This document shows, one piece after another, positions 26,082 through 35,538 of a DNA stretch of 64,000 nucleotides (its first letter is position 1; the number at the start of each line of letters is the position of its first letter). The DNA is from Bombella mellum (GTDB lineage Bacteria > Pseudomonadota > Alphaproteobacteria > Acetobacterales > Acetobacteraceae). The stretch is taken from positions 186,001-250,000 of the forward strand of contig NZ_PDLY01000003.1 of NCBI RefSeq assembly GCF_014048465.1, read 5' to 3'. A model generated the notes under the pieces. It was not told the origin of the DNA. It worked only from the letters and a program-made list of their open reading frames with translations, and did no database searches. The translations under genes were made by a program, and so were the position numbers.

Positions 26082-28019
26082 ATGCGATGGATATTTCCAT
26101 GTGGGTCTCCCGCAATGTGGTCTGGCGTTGTGCTCAGTGCCGCCATGCTGACGGGACACACTGTTTTTTCGGCGCAGGGGCAGGCTATCTCTCTTCCGTC
26201 CCATGTGCCGGATCATCCAGACGGTGAGGGCCACGATGCACCACCTTCTTCCATGGCGGGCGTTTCTCTGCCACATCCGCTTCCGGCCGCCGTGGCCAGC
26301 CACTATTTGGCTCTCTTTGCGGCTGTCCGGGAGGGGAACGCTGCCCGCCTGAAACAGCTGACTCATGGTCCGGGGACAGACGGAACTGCCGGGCAGCTGC
26401 TTCTCCCGGACTATCTGGCCGAGCGTTATCTCAGCACGGCTTTCCATACGTCGGAGGCCGAGCTGACGGCCTGGCTCCAGCGTTATCCCGCCCTTCCTGA
26501 TGCTCCTCTCCTGAAACGTCGGCTGGACGGGCTGCACAAGGGGCCTGCCTCGGCAGGAGATCCCCTTCCGTTCGGCTACGGGAACGTGGCCGACCTCCAG
26601 CAGGTGGACAGGGCCGCTTCCTTTTCCCAGACACTGGCCCGCAACGGTCTTCTGGAACGTGACCTGCTGGACAAGGCCTCTTCGGGTGAGGCCGGGGTCC
26701 ACAAGGCCCTCAGCCAGCTGTACCGCACGCCGGGGATGACACCGACCTATGCGGCGCAGCTGCATGGCGAGATAGCCATGCAGGCCCTCAGCCAGGGGGA
26801 TACACGGACGGCCCTGCGTGTCGGGTCTGCCGGGCTGGAAAAGGGACAGTACAAGGTCGGCCTGCCTGCCTTCGTGGCCGGTCTGGCAGCCTGGCGTGAA
26901 GGCCAGCTTGACGCGGCCTACAGCTTGTTCGAGACGGCGGCCAATGCCGACCAGACGGACGGGGACGTGCAGGCGGCGGCCTCCTTCTGGGCCGGACGTG
27001 TTGCGGAGCGGCACGGCAACAGGACCCTGTACCGGACATGGTTGCACCGGGCCTCGATACAGGGTGAGAGTTTCTATGGCCTGCTGGCCGGGCGTCTCCT
27101 GCGGTCCGAACATTCCCAGGCGTCGATGCTGTCGGGTGCGCTCTCGAGCATTGGCCGGGCCGGAGCCAGGCAGAGCGTCCTGAGCGAGGTGGATGTCAAT
27201 CTCGTGTCCTCCATGCAGGAAGGGGCGCATCTTTTTGCCCTGATCCAGATTGGCGAGCAGGGCCGTGCCGAGATGCTGGCCCGCCAGATGTGGCAGGATG
27301 CGCTGGTGGATCCCGTCCGTGCCCATTCCCTCCAGCTGGTCGTGAGACGGGCCGGGATGCGTCTGCTGGCGGACCAGATGCAGCAGGCCCTGGAGCGGCT
27401 CGATCACAAGGAGTTCAAGGAGGTTCTTGGCCCCCTGCCGGACCTGCGGCCCTATCATGGGTTCCGTCTTTCCTCGGCACTGGTCTATGCGGTGGCCCGG
27501 ATGGAGTCCAATTTCGATCCCACGGCCTCATCCTCGGCCGGAGCCTACGGGATGATGCAGGTCCGTCCGATGACGGCCAGTTTCGTGAGTGAGCAGTATC
27601 ATCTGCCACAGGGCGTGACGGCCTCCGGTGACGAATTCAATCAGGCGATGGAGCGTCGCCTGCGGGAGCCGGGCTATAATCTTGAGGTCGGGCAGCTCTA
27701 CATGCTCTATCTGGCCCGTAGCATCGCCCAGAGCGAGCAGAAGGACGAGGCCTCCCTGCTGAAGGTTCTGGCCTCCTACAATGCGGGGCCACAGGCCATC
27801 CTTCGGTGGGAGAGCGGGCAGAAGGGCCTTCAGGACCCGCTGATGTTCATTGAATGCCTGCCCAGCCAGGAGACCCGGCAGTATGTCCGGAATGTCCTGG
27901 CCAATGACTGGGTGTATGGCCGTCGTCTCCATGTCGCAACGCCTTCTCTCGTCTCCCTGGCCGATGGCCAGTGGCCGAGCTTCCGGGAGGAGGAGCAGGG
28001 GCGTGACTCGCCCAGCTGA
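26082..28019 (+). CDS. slt: Soluble lytic murein transglycosylase (Slt family)
   Basis: Cleaves the glycan strands of peptidoglycan with 1,6-anhydro product formation, in the periplasm. 645 residues. The signal sequence lies within the first 35 residues (VVLSAAMLTGHTVFSAQG). A long alpha-superhelical region (about 65-430) precedes the lysozyme-like catalytic domain, with E475 in VARMESNFDP, then SSAGAYGMMQVRP and the SYNAGPQAILRW motif. Size and layout match Slt70. The gene is isolated; a terminator follows 35 bases downstream. Confidence 0.94.
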   Translation: MRWIFPCGSPAMWSGVVLSAAMLTGHTVFSAQGQAISLPSHVPDHPDGEGHDAPPSSMAGVSLPHPLPAAVASHYLALFAAVREGNAARLKQLTHGPGTDGTAGQLLLPDYLAERYLSTAFHTSEAELTAWLQRYPALPDAPLLKRRLDGLHKGPASAGDPLPFGYGNVADLQQVDRAASFSQTLARNGLLERDLLDKASSGEAGVHKALSQLYRTPGMTPTYAAQLHGEIAMQALSQGDTRTALRVGSAGLEKGQYKVGLPAFVAGLAAWREGQLDAAYSLFETAANADQTDGDVQAAASFWAGRVAERHGNRTLYRTWLHRASIQGESFYGLLAGRLLRSEHSQASMLSGALSSIGRAGARQSVLSEVDVNLVSSMQEGAHLFALIQIGEQGRAEMLARQMWQDALVDPVRAHSLQLVVRRAGMRLLADQMQQALERLDHKEFKEVLGPLPDLRPYHGFRLSSALVYAVARMESNFDPTASSSAGAYGMMQVRPMTASFVSEQYHLPQGVTASGDEFNQAMERRLREPGYNLEVGQLYMLYLARSIAQSEQKDEASLLKVLASYNAGPQAILRWESGQKGLQDPLMFIECLPSQETRQYVRNVLANDWVYGRRLHVATPSLVSLADGQWPSFREEEQGRDSPS

Positions 28020-28346
28020 TGCCTTGCCCGGCATGTCGAGAGGTTCGTTTCACAAAGCCCAGACTGGAGTTTCATGCATGGCAGCATGAGGGTCCGTCTG
28101 GGCTTTTTCCTGAAAAACCCTTGCGGAAGGCCTCTTTTTCATCAGTGGCCTGTGTGGGGTGGTGGGGTGATGATTGAGATGTGCATGGGTGGCCCGCTTG
28201 CCCGGTAAGGCGTCTTTCCTTACAAAAGGCGATGCGTGCTTTCCTTGCGAGAATGGAAAGCGAGCGGATGATAATATGATACCGTGTCTCTCAGGGGGAA
28301 TTATCCGTCTGTCTGTGGGGTGTCCAGCCGAACAGCGAGTGCTTCA
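28020..28346. promoter_or_regulatory. Intergenic region between slt and edd
   Basis: 327 bases without a gene. The first part holds the slt terminator (listed separately). The second part must contain the edd promoter: a possible -35 TTGCGA at 28245-28250 with a GATAAT at 28270-28275, although the 19-base spacing is long. No clear operator was seen. Confidence 0.4.
28054..28108 (+). terminator. Terminator after slt
   Basis: The 11-base arms AAAGCCCAGAC and GTCTGGGCTTT enclose a loop that itself has a small hairpin (TTCATGC/GCATGA). A T run ends the structure. Confidence 0.82.
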
Positions 28347-30215
28347 ATGTCTCTGAATTCCGTTGTTGAGAGTGTAACGTCCAGAATTATTGAGCGGTCC
28401 AAGACGTCCCGCCGTCGTTACCTCACTCTTATGGAGCGTAACCGTGAAAAGGGTGCAGACAGGTCCCGGCTGACCTGCGGCAATCTGGCCCACGCCGTTG
28501 CGGCCTCCAGTGCTGCCGACAAGCAGGAGCTGGTGTTCGAGCAGCGTCCCAATCTGGGAATTGTCACGACCTATAACGACATGCTCTCTGCGCATGAGCC
28601 TTATGGCCGTTACCCGGAGCAGATGAAGATTTTTGCTCGTGAGGTTGGTGCCACGGCACAGGTGGCCGGTGGAGCCCCGGCCATGTGTGACGGTGTCACG
28701 CAGGGGCAGGAGGGGATGGATCTGTCCCTTTTCTCCCGTGACGTGATCGCCCAGTCCACGGCCGTCGGTCTCAGCCATGCCATGTATGATGGTGTCGCCC
28801 TGCTGGGCATCTGTGACAAGATCGTGCCGGGCCTGCTGATGGGTGCGCTGCGTTTCGGTCACCTGCCGGGCATGCTGATCCCCTCCGGCCCGATGACGTC
28901 CGGCCTGCCGAACAAGGAGAAGGTCCGTGTCCGTCAGCTTTACGTGCAGGGCAAGATCGGCAAGGACGAGCTGATGAAGGCCGAAATGGCCTCCTATCAC
29001 AGCGAGGGGACCTGCACCTTCTACGGTACGGCCAACACCAACCAGATGATGGCTGAATTCCTCGGGCTGATGATGCCGGATTCCTCCTTCATTCCGGTTG
29101 ACACCTCCCTGCGTCAGGCCATGACCCGGGCCAGCGTGCACCGTCTGGTCGAGATCAGCACGAAGGGCAAGGACCCCCGCCCGATGGCCGAGGTCGTCAA
29201 CGAGAAGGCTATCGTCAATGCCATTGTCGGCCTGATGGCGACGGGTGGTTCCACCAACCACACCATCCACATTCCGGCCGTGGCCCGTGCCGCAGGCATC
29301 ATCGTGAACTGGGAGGATTTCTCCGATCTTTCCGCCGTCGTGCCGACACTCTGCAAGGTCTATCCGAGCGGTCCGTCCGACGTGAACAAGTTCAACGAGG
29401 TTGGCGGTCTGCCGACGGTCATTGCCGAACTGTCCGGTGCGGGTCTGCTGCACCGTGATGCTCCGACCATCTCCGAGAACGGTCTGGACGACTATGCCAG
29501 ACGTGCCCTGATGGGCAACGACAAGAACGTCGTCTATACCCCGGCCAAGCCGTCCAGTGATCTCGAGATCCTGCGTGGGGCGAAGGAGCCGTTCCACCCG
29601 GTCGGTGGCATCCAGCTGCTCCAGGGCAATCTGGGTCGTGGCGTGTACAAGTCCAGTGCCGTGGCGGACAACCTGCTGACCATCGAGGCTCCGGCCCGTG
29701 TCTTCCAGTCCCAGACCGCCGTGAAGGAAGCCCAGAAGGCTGGCGAGCTGCACCGTGACGTCGTTGTGGTCGTCATCGGCCAGGGTCCCCGCGGCAACGG
29801 GATGCCCGAGCTGCATAACCTGATCCCGTCCCTCGGCGTCGAGCTGGACCAGGGCTTCAAGGTGGCCCTGGTGACGGATGGCCGCCTCTCCGGTGCCAGC
29901 GGCAAGGTCCCGGCCGTGGTACATGTCGGTCCTGAGGCTCAGGTGGGTGGACCGCTCGCCAAGGTGCGTGATGGCGACATCATCCGTGTCTGTGCCCGCA
30001 CCGGCAAGCTGGAAGCTCTGGTGGACGAGAAGGAATGGGCCGCCCGCACGCCGACCAAGCCGCACCGTGCGACAGCCGGTACGGGGCGTGAACTGTTCGC
30101 CCTCATGCGTGAGGTGGCTCCGTCCGCCGAGGAGGGTGCTTCACCGATGCTGTTCATGATGGATCGTGAACTCGAAGAAATCGGTGATGATGTTGAGAAA
30201 GGAACCGAGGTATGA
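28347..30215 (+). CDS. edd: Phosphogluconate dehydratase Edd
   Basis: Dehydrates 6-phosphogluconate to KDPG, the first specific step of the Entner-Doudoroff pathway; an Fe-S enzyme of the IlvD/Edd family. 622 residues from the ATG at 28347; an upstream in-frame GTG at 28284 is unlikely. Signature regions: [60 protein letters not shown] (cluster Cys), [16 protein letters not shown] (cluster Cys) and [15 protein letters not shown]. It overlaps eda by 4 bases (ATGA). The pathway is the main glycolytic route in many acetic acid bacteria. Confidence 0.97.
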   Translation: MSLNSVVESVTSRIIERSKTSRRRYLTLMERNREKGADRSRLTCGNLAHAVAASSAADKQELVFEQRPNLGIVTTYNDMLSAHEPYGRYPEQMKIFAREVGATAQVAGGAPAMCDGVTQGQEGMDLSLFSRDVIAQSTAVGLSHAMYDGVALLGICDKIVPGLLMGALRFGHLPGMLIPSGPMTSGLPNKEKVRVRQLYVQGKIGKDELMKAEMASYHSEGTCTFYGTANTNQMMAEFLGLMMPDSSFIPVDTSLRQAMTRASVHRLVEISTKGKDPRPMAEVVNEKAIVNAIVGLMATGGSTNHTIHIPAVARAAGIIVNWEDFSDLSAVVPTLCKVYPSGPSDVNKFNEVGGLPTVIAELSGAGLLHRDAPTISENGLDDYARRALMGNDKNVVYTPAKPSSDLEILRGAKEPFHPVGGIQLLQGNLGRGVYKSSAVADNLLTIEAPARVFQSQTAVKEAQKAGELHRDVVVVVIGQGPRGNGMPELHNLIPSLGVELDQGFKVALVTDGRLSGASGKVPAVVHVGPEAQVGGPLAKVRDGDIIRVCARTGKLEALVDEKEWAARTPTKPHRATAGTGRELFALMREVAPSAEEGASPMLFMMDRELEEIGDDVEKGTEV

Positions 30216-30832
30216 GCTACATCGAGAGACTGGATGCGGTGATGGACCGCAGCCCGATTATGCCTGTTCTGGTTGTTGAGGATGTGGCCAAGGCCCGCCC
30301 GATCGCCGAGGCTCTGGTCGCTGGTGGCATCTCCACTCTGGAAGTGACACTGCGTACGCCGGCTGCTCTGGATGTCATCTCCGAGATGTCCAAGGTTGAG
30401 GGTGCGCTCGTCGGTGCCGGTACGGTGCTGAACACGGAGCAGATGGACAAGGCCATCAAGGCCGGTGCGAAGTTCATTGTCAGCCCGGGCATCACGCCGG
30501 CTCTGGCCAAGGGTGCTCTGGAGCGTGATATTCCGTTCCTGCCTGGCACGGCCAATGCCAGCGACATCATGATGGGTCTGGACCTGGGGCTGCGCCGCTT
30601 CAAGTTCTTCCCGGCCATGACCAACGGTGGCATCCCGGCCCTCAAGGGCCTGTCCGCCGTGTTCGGCAATCTTGGCGTGCGTTTCTGCCCGACAGGCGGC
30701 ATCACTGAGGCCACCTACAAGGACTGGCTGGCCCTGCCGACCGTTGGCTGTGTCGGTGGTTCCTGGCTGACAGCTGGCGATGCCTCTCCTGAGGAAGTCG
30801 CCAAGCGGACCAAGGCTCTGGGCCTGCGCTGA
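30212..30832 (+). CDS. eda: KDPG/KHG aldolase Eda
   Basis: Splits 2-keto-3-deoxy-6-phosphogluconate to pyruvate and glyceraldehyde 3-phosphate, completing the Entner-Doudoroff pathway. 206 residues. A class I aldolase TIM barrel with the Schiff-base Lys131 in RRFKFFPA and the catalytic Glu44 in LEVTLRTP; the phosphate-binding segments RFCPTGGI and GGSWLT are intact. Coupled to edd through an ATGA overlap; a terminator follows. Confidence 0.97.
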   Translation: MSYIERLDAVMDRSPIMPVLVVEDVAKARPIAEALVAGGISTLEVTLRTPAALDVISEMSKVEGALVGAGTVLNTEQMDKAIKAGAKFIVSPGITPALAKGALERDIPFLPGTANASDIMMGLDLGLRRFKFFPAMTNGGIPALKGLSAVFGNLGVRFCPTGGITEATYKDWLALPTVGCVGGSWLTAGDASPEEVAKRTKALGLR

Positions 30833-30880
30833 GACCAGCGTTTCATGAGGTGGAGGGTGTAAGGCCTTCCAGTTTCAGGG

Positions 30881-30922
30881 TGGCGGAACAGGCGGCATGG
30901 CCGTGTGTTCCGCCATTTTTTT
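30881..30922 (+). terminator. Terminator of the edd-eda operon
   Basis: The arms TGGCGGAACA and TGTTCCGCCA flank a 15-base loop and are followed by seven T, 49 bases beyond the eda stop. Confidence 0.9.
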
Positions 30923-31064
30923 GTTGTGATGCGGGTCGGGATGGCCCGGATGTCCGGCTGTTGTATTCAGGTAACAGACTGGTCGGATAATCATGAAAAA
31001 GTGATCTTTCAGTTAAAATGTATCCCGTTCCCTGATACAACTCTGACCAGTCAGTCAGGAGGGA

Positions 31065-32687
31065 TTGTTGCAGGCTGTTCGTGCTCATATGATGTCAATC
31101 ATCGGCCTGTCCGGTGTGCTGCTGACGGCCATCATGACGACACTGAACGAACAGGTCTCGGCGCAGGGTCTCAATGACATCATGGGCGGGATGGGGCTGA
31201 GCCATGATCCGTCCCGCTGGTTTGTCAGTCTCTATACGTCAGCACAGGTCATCGGGGCCGGACTTTCGCCGTGGATGGCCATTACTTTCAGCCTGCGGCG
31301 GTGGGCCTTTTTCGTGCTGGGACTGGCGGTGTGCAGCATCGTGCCCACGGCGTTCTGCCAGACGCCGCTCCTGCTTTACATCCTGCGGAGTGTGCAGGGG
31401 CTGGCCGGTGGTTTCGCCATCCCGCTGCTCATGTTTTCCATTCTCAAGATACTGCCCTTCAACCTTCGGGCCTATGGTCTGGTGGCCTACACGCTGGTTT
31501 CCACCTGTTTCCCCTATCTTGGGACAATGCTTGCCGGATTATGGACGGACCTGCTCAGCTGGCAGTGGATCTTCCTTCAGGCCATTCCGCTGGGAGCATT
31601 GGCAGGGCTGCTCATCTGGTACGGGATGCCCGTCATGGAGCCACAGCATCATCGGCTCCAGATTTTCAACGGGTATGGTCTTCTGTTCTTTGCCGTGGCG
31701 GCCTGGTGCCTGACGACCGTCCTCTCCCTTGGGGACTGGCTGGACTGGTTCAATTCACCGCTGGTCTGTGTGCTGGGCGCCATCGGGCTGGCAGCTGTGC
31801 CACTGCTGATCTGGAATGAATGGAAGCATCCTCTGCCGTTTTTCCGTTTTCAGCTGCTCAGCCGGAACAATTACATTTACGGGGTCGGGGGGATCAGCCT
31901 GTTCGTGGTGGTGTCCCTTTCGGCCTCCGCCGTGCCCTTGCAGTTCCTGACGAAGGTTGTGGGGTACCGGCCCGAGCAGAGCTATCTCGTGACGCTGGAA
32001 GTTGCCGCCGTGGAGATCGCCATAGCCCCGCTGGTGGGGTACCTGCTCAACCGGCGGGACGTCGACTGCCGGATTGTCGGCTTCTTCGGCATGGTCTGCA
32101 TGTTCATCGCCTGCTGTGGGGATTCACTGGTCACCTCTGTGTGGCAGAGGCCGGAATTCTATCTCTGGCAGTTTCTTCAGGGGATTGGCGGGGTGATGGT
32201 GCTGTCCTCCCTTCTGCTGATGTCCACCAACGCCGTGGTGGCGGAAGAATCGCCCTTTGCCGTGGCTCTGGTGAACATGCCACGGGCCTTCATGATGGTC
32301 GGTGGGACATGGCTGATGGAGCTTGTGGGCCGCTGGCGGGGCGGGCTTCATTCGGACAGACTGGCGGATCATCTGGGGCAGTATCGTTATGCGTTGGTGC
32401 AGGGCAGCAGCCCGCTCATCCAGAGTCCGACACCGCTCCTGCCGGACGGACGGCCCCGCTATCGGGGAAGCATGGGGTACCTCAAGGAACAGTTTCATCA
32501 TCAGACAGCCGTTCTGACCCTGTCGGACCTGTTCTGCGTTCTGGCCGCCCTGCTGGTGGTGCTGATGGTCTTCATCCTGCTTGTCCCCGTGCGGACCTAT
32601 CCGCCGTGGGTCGTTTTCGCTCCCCGTGGAGCAGGGAAATCCCCTGACCATCCGGCAGCTCATCACAAGGAGACAATCAGGGCATGA
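31065..32687 (+). CDS. DHA2-family MFS efflux transporter (EmrB-like)
   Basis: Proton-driven drug exporter of the inner membrane. 540 residues with about 14 hydrophobic segments. The DHA2 landmarks are TTLNEQVSAQGLNDIMGG in the first loop region (a variant of the usual LDxTIVNVALP) and LRSVQGLAGGFAIPLLM (motif C-like region). The start is a TTG: AGGAGGG sits immediately upstream, and two TTG codons (31065 and 31068) are both possible; an ATG at 31089 is too far from the ribosome site. The next genes encode a membrane-fusion protein and an outer-membrane factor, so this is the pump of a tripartite system. The substrate is unknown. Confidence 0.9.
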   Translation: MLQAVRAHMMSIIGLSGVLLTAIMTTLNEQVSAQGLNDIMGGMGLSHDPSRWFVSLYTSAQVIGAGLSPWMAITFSLRRWAFFVLGLAVCSIVPTAFCQTPLLLYILRSVQGLAGGFAIPLLMFSILKILPFNLRAYGLVAYTLVSTCFPYLGTMLAGLWTDLLSWQWIFLQAIPLGALAGLLIWYGMPVMEPQHHRLQIFNGYGLLFFAVAAWCLTTVLSLGDWLDWFNSPLVCVLGAIGLAAVPLLIWNEWKHPLPFFRFQLLSRNNYIYGVGGISLFVVVSLSASAVPLQFLTKVVGYRPEQSYLVTLEVAAVEIAIAPLVGYLLNRRDVDCRIVGFFGMVCMFIACCGDSLVTSVWQRPEFYLWQFLQGIGGVMVLSSLLLMSTNAVVAEESPFAVALVNMPRAFMMVGGTWLMELVGRWRGGLHSDRLADHLGQYRYALVQGSSPLIQSPTPLLPDGRPRYRGSMGYLKEQFHHQTAVLTLSDLFCVLAALLVVLMVFILLVPVRTYPPWVVFAPRGAGKSPDHPAAHHKETIRA

Positions 32688-32739
32688 GAGGAGAGCAGAG
32701 ACGCAGGATGATGGGCATGACAGGGCGGGAGAGATGGGT

Positions 32740-33906
32740 ATGACGCAGAAAACAGATGAACGGACCGGAGATGCCCGCCCGCAGGCCAGTGTCACCAGAA
32801 CGGTTCCGGATGATCGGGCCGCCCTGGCACGGGAAAGACGGCGACGCTGGCCGTTCCTGCTGGCAGGAGGGATCATCCTTGCCTTCATCATCAGCGTGCT
32901 GTTCACGGTCTTCGTGCCCGCAGCGCATGTCTGGACGAATGATGCCTACGTGACGGCCCATTACAGCGTCATTGCTCCCCGTGTGCCGGGGCAGGTCGTG
33001 TCCGTCCCGGTGGATGACAATCAGACCGTTCATGTCGGGGACATTCTGGTGCAGCTGGATCCACGGGACTATCAGACGGCCCTGGACCAGGCCCGGGCGG
33101 TGGAAGCCCATGACCGTGCGCTCGTGATGGATGCCGCTGCCAGCGTGGCCCGCCAGCCCGCCATCATTGCCGAGGCAAAGGCACGGGTGGCCCAGCTTTC
33201 CGCCCAGCTCCTGTTCGCACGACAGAATGCCAGCCGTTATGCCCATCTGGCCCTCAATGGTGCAGGTAGTCGGGAAGAGGGCGAGCGGACCCGGGCCAGT
33301 CTGGATGATCTGACGGCGTCCCTTCAGGCAGCGGAGGCCCAGAGGGATGCCGCCGAGGCGCAGCTCCGTGTGCTGGAGGCCCGGCAGGATTCCAGCCGCC
33401 GCCAGGTGGACGTGGACCGGGCACGGGTGCATCAGGCCGAGCTGAACCTGTCCTATACGGCCATCCGTGCGCCCTTTGATGGTATGGTCGGGGAGCGCAC
33501 GGTGCAGAGCGGCAATTATGTGCCTGATGGCGCAGCCCTGATGGTGGTCGTGCCGATGGACCAGCTCTGGATCGAGGCGAACTATCGGGAGCTGGCCCTC
33601 CAGCACATGCGCCCCGGTCAGAAGGCTCACATCCATGTGGATGCGTACGACATCGACCTTGATGGTGTCGTGGACAGCGTGCCTCCGGCCTCCGGTGCGG
33701 CCTTTGCGCCTCTGGCCCCGGAGAATGCGACCGGCAACTTCACCAAGATCGTCCAGCGTCTGCCCGTCAAGATCACGCTGGTGCCGGGGCAGCCTCTGGC
33801 CCGCCTGCTGCGGATGGGTTTCTCTGTCGAGACGACCGTAGATACGGGGCTGAGTTCCGTGGTCAGGGCGCAGACCCGGACGGACTGGGCGGTGACGGAC
33901 AAATGA
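32740..33906 (+). CDS. EmrA/HlyD-family membrane fusion protein
   Basis: Periplasmic adaptor joining the MFS pump to the outer-membrane channel. 388 residues from the ATG at 32740 (GGGAGAG upstream; the ATG at 32734 is the alternative). A single N-terminal anchor helix (FLLAGGIILAFIISVLFTVF, about 41-60) is followed by a lipoyl half-motif (APRVPGQVVSVPVDDNQTV), an Ala/Arg/Gln-rich coiled-coil hairpin (about 115-235) and the second lipoyl half (YTAIRAPFDGMVGERTVQSG). The stop overlaps the start of the next gene in ATGA. Confidence 0.93.
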   Translation: MTQKTDERTGDARPQASVTRTVPDDRAALARERRRRWPFLLAGGIILAFIISVLFTVFVPAAHVWTNDAYVTAHYSVIAPRVPGQVVSVPVDDNQTVHVGDILVQLDPRDYQTALDQARAVEAHDRALVMDAAASVARQPAIIAEAKARVAQLSAQLLFARQNASRYAHLALNGAGSREEGERTRASLDDLTASLQAAEAQRDAAEAQLRVLEARQDSSRRQVDVDRARVHQAELNLSYTAIRAPFDGMVGERTVQSGNYVPDGAALMVVVPMDQLWIEANYRELALQHMRPGQKAHIHVDAYDIDLDGVVDSVPPASGAAFAPLAPENATGNFTKIVQRLPVKITLVPGQPLARLLRMGFSVETTVDTGLSSVVRAQTRTDWAVTDK

Positions 33907-35450
33907 GCATGAAGGGTCTGTCTGTCTGTGGTCGGGGGAAAGTGGCCATATGGGCCATGCTGGGGCTGGTCTCTCTGGGTGGATGTGTGCGGATGGGGCC
34001 GGACTATCACACCCCGAAGGAGAACGATCAGCCTGCGGCTTGGCAGAAGGCGGCGGATGTGCGGGAGAGGCGGAGCCGTGGTTTCACCAGTCCGGCCACG
34101 GTGGATGTCAGCTGGTGGCAGCAATGGCATGACCCGGTCCTGAACCGGCTTGTGGAGCGGCTCTCCCGGGAGAATCTGGACATCCGGCAGGCCGCCACCC
34201 GTGTGCTTCAGGCCCGGGGGCAGCTGAAGGTCGTGGCGGCGGAAGGTGTCCCCAGCCTGAGCTGGGCCGGATCCTATACATGGACACAGCAGAGCCGGAA
34301 GGGCTTCCTGACGCTCGCCCAGCCAGCTCCGGGGTCCAACCTGCAATATGAGCAGTATGCCAATATCGGTTCGGCCTCGTGGGACATGGATGTGTTTGGC
34401 CGCATCCGCCGTCTTGTGGAGGCCGGAAAGGCCCGTGTGGACGAGCAGCAGGCCTATGCCCGTGGCATTGCGCTGGCCCGTCTGGCCGATTTCGTGGAAG
34501 CCTATCTGCGCCTGCGGGCGGTTCAGGCCCAGATAGTCCTGACAGAGCGGCATCAGGCCCTCGTGCGGCACGATCTGGCCCTCGTGCTGGCCCGCCAGAA
34601 GGAGGGTGCGGCCAATGATCTGGAAGTGGCGCAGGCCCGTGGGCAGGTGGAGCAGACGGACAGTGCCCTGCCGCCCCTGCGGGACATGCAGGCGGCCCTG
34701 ATCAACACGATGGGGGTCATGCTGGACCTTCCGCCCCGTGCGCTGGAGGAGGACCTTCTGCCGGTCCAGCCCCAGCTGGATGTGCCCGTTTCTGTCGGGG
34801 TGGACGTGCCCTCCAGTCTGGCGCAGCGCAGGCCGGACATCATGGTGGCGGATGCCCGCCTCCATGCGGCCACGGCGGAGGTCGGAGCAGCGAAGGCGGC
34901 CTTCTATCCGGACATCAATCTGGCAGGCAATCTGGGGACGCAGAGCCTTTCGGCCGGGGACTTCTTCATGCCTGCGGCCAAGTATTTCACGCTTGGCCCG
35001 ACCGTGAACGTGCCGATCTTTGAGGGGGGACGCCTGCGGGGTACGCTGGCCCTGAAGAAGGCCGAGCAGCAGGAAGCTGCTCTGGCGTATCGGCAGACGG
35101 TCCTGAATGCGTGGCGGGATGTGGATGATGCCATCACGAGGCTGGCTCAGCTTCAGCTCCGTCATCAGCATGTGGCGGAACTTGTGGCGCAGAACCGGAA
35201 GGCCTACCGGGCTGCCCGCCTGCAGTATGAGGATGGAGCCGTGCCGTTTCTGGAAGTGGATCGGGCGGAGTCCATGCTGCTCTCCAGTCAGGTGACGCTG
35301 GCTGATATGCGGATGGAGACGACACTGGCTGCCGTCAGTCTCTATCGGGCACTGGGTGGGGGATGGCAGTCCGTGCTGGCCGCCACCGGGCAGCGCATGA
35401 CGGCGGAGGCCGGCAGGGCCGATGGTGGCCGGAGCAGGGCGGGCCGATGA
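33903..35450 (+). CDS. NodT/OprM-type outer-membrane efflux lipoprotein
   Basis: TolC-like outer-membrane factor of the tripartite pump. 515 residues. The signal ends in the lipobox LVSLGGC near residue 28. Two repeated outer-membrane-factor halves are visible; RPDIMVADARLHAATAEVGAAKAAFYPDINL and the SLYRALGGGW terminus are typical of the NodT subfamily (the first is given by its landmarks RPDIMVADARL and AAFYPDINLAG). Coupled to the fusion-protein gene by a 4-base overlap. All three parts of the pump are therefore encoded in one operon. Confidence 0.94.
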   Translation: MSMKGLSVCGRGKVAIWAMLGLVSLGGCVRMGPDYHTPKENDQPAAWQKAADVRERRSRGFTSPATVDVSWWQQWHDPVLNRLVERLSRENLDIRQAATRVLQARGQLKVVAAEGVPSLSWAGSYTWTQQSRKGFLTLAQPAPGSNLQYEQYANIGSASWDMDVFGRIRRLVEAGKARVDEQQAYARGIALARLADFVEAYLRLRAVQAQIVLTERHQALVRHDLALVLARQKEGAANDLEVAQARGQVEQTDSALPPLRDMQAALINTMGVMLDLPPRALEEDLLPVQPQLDVPVSVGVDVPSSLAQRRPDIMVADARLHAATAEVGAAKAAFYPDINLAGNLGTQSLSAGDFFMPAAKYFTLGPTVNVPIFEGGRLRGTLALKKAEQQEAALAYRQTVLNAWRDVDDAITRLAQLQLRHQHVAELVAQNRKAYRAARLQYEDGAVPFLEVDRAESMLLSSQVTLADMRMETTLAAVSLYRALGGGWQSVLAATGQRMTAEAGRADGGRSRAGR

Positions 35451-35538
35451 GGTGGAAGAAGCGGCCATGTGGCTCTTTTGCGGGTCACGGACATGAATCT
35501 GTCTTGCACAGCCGCAAGGTGGGGGATATGCCACAAGC

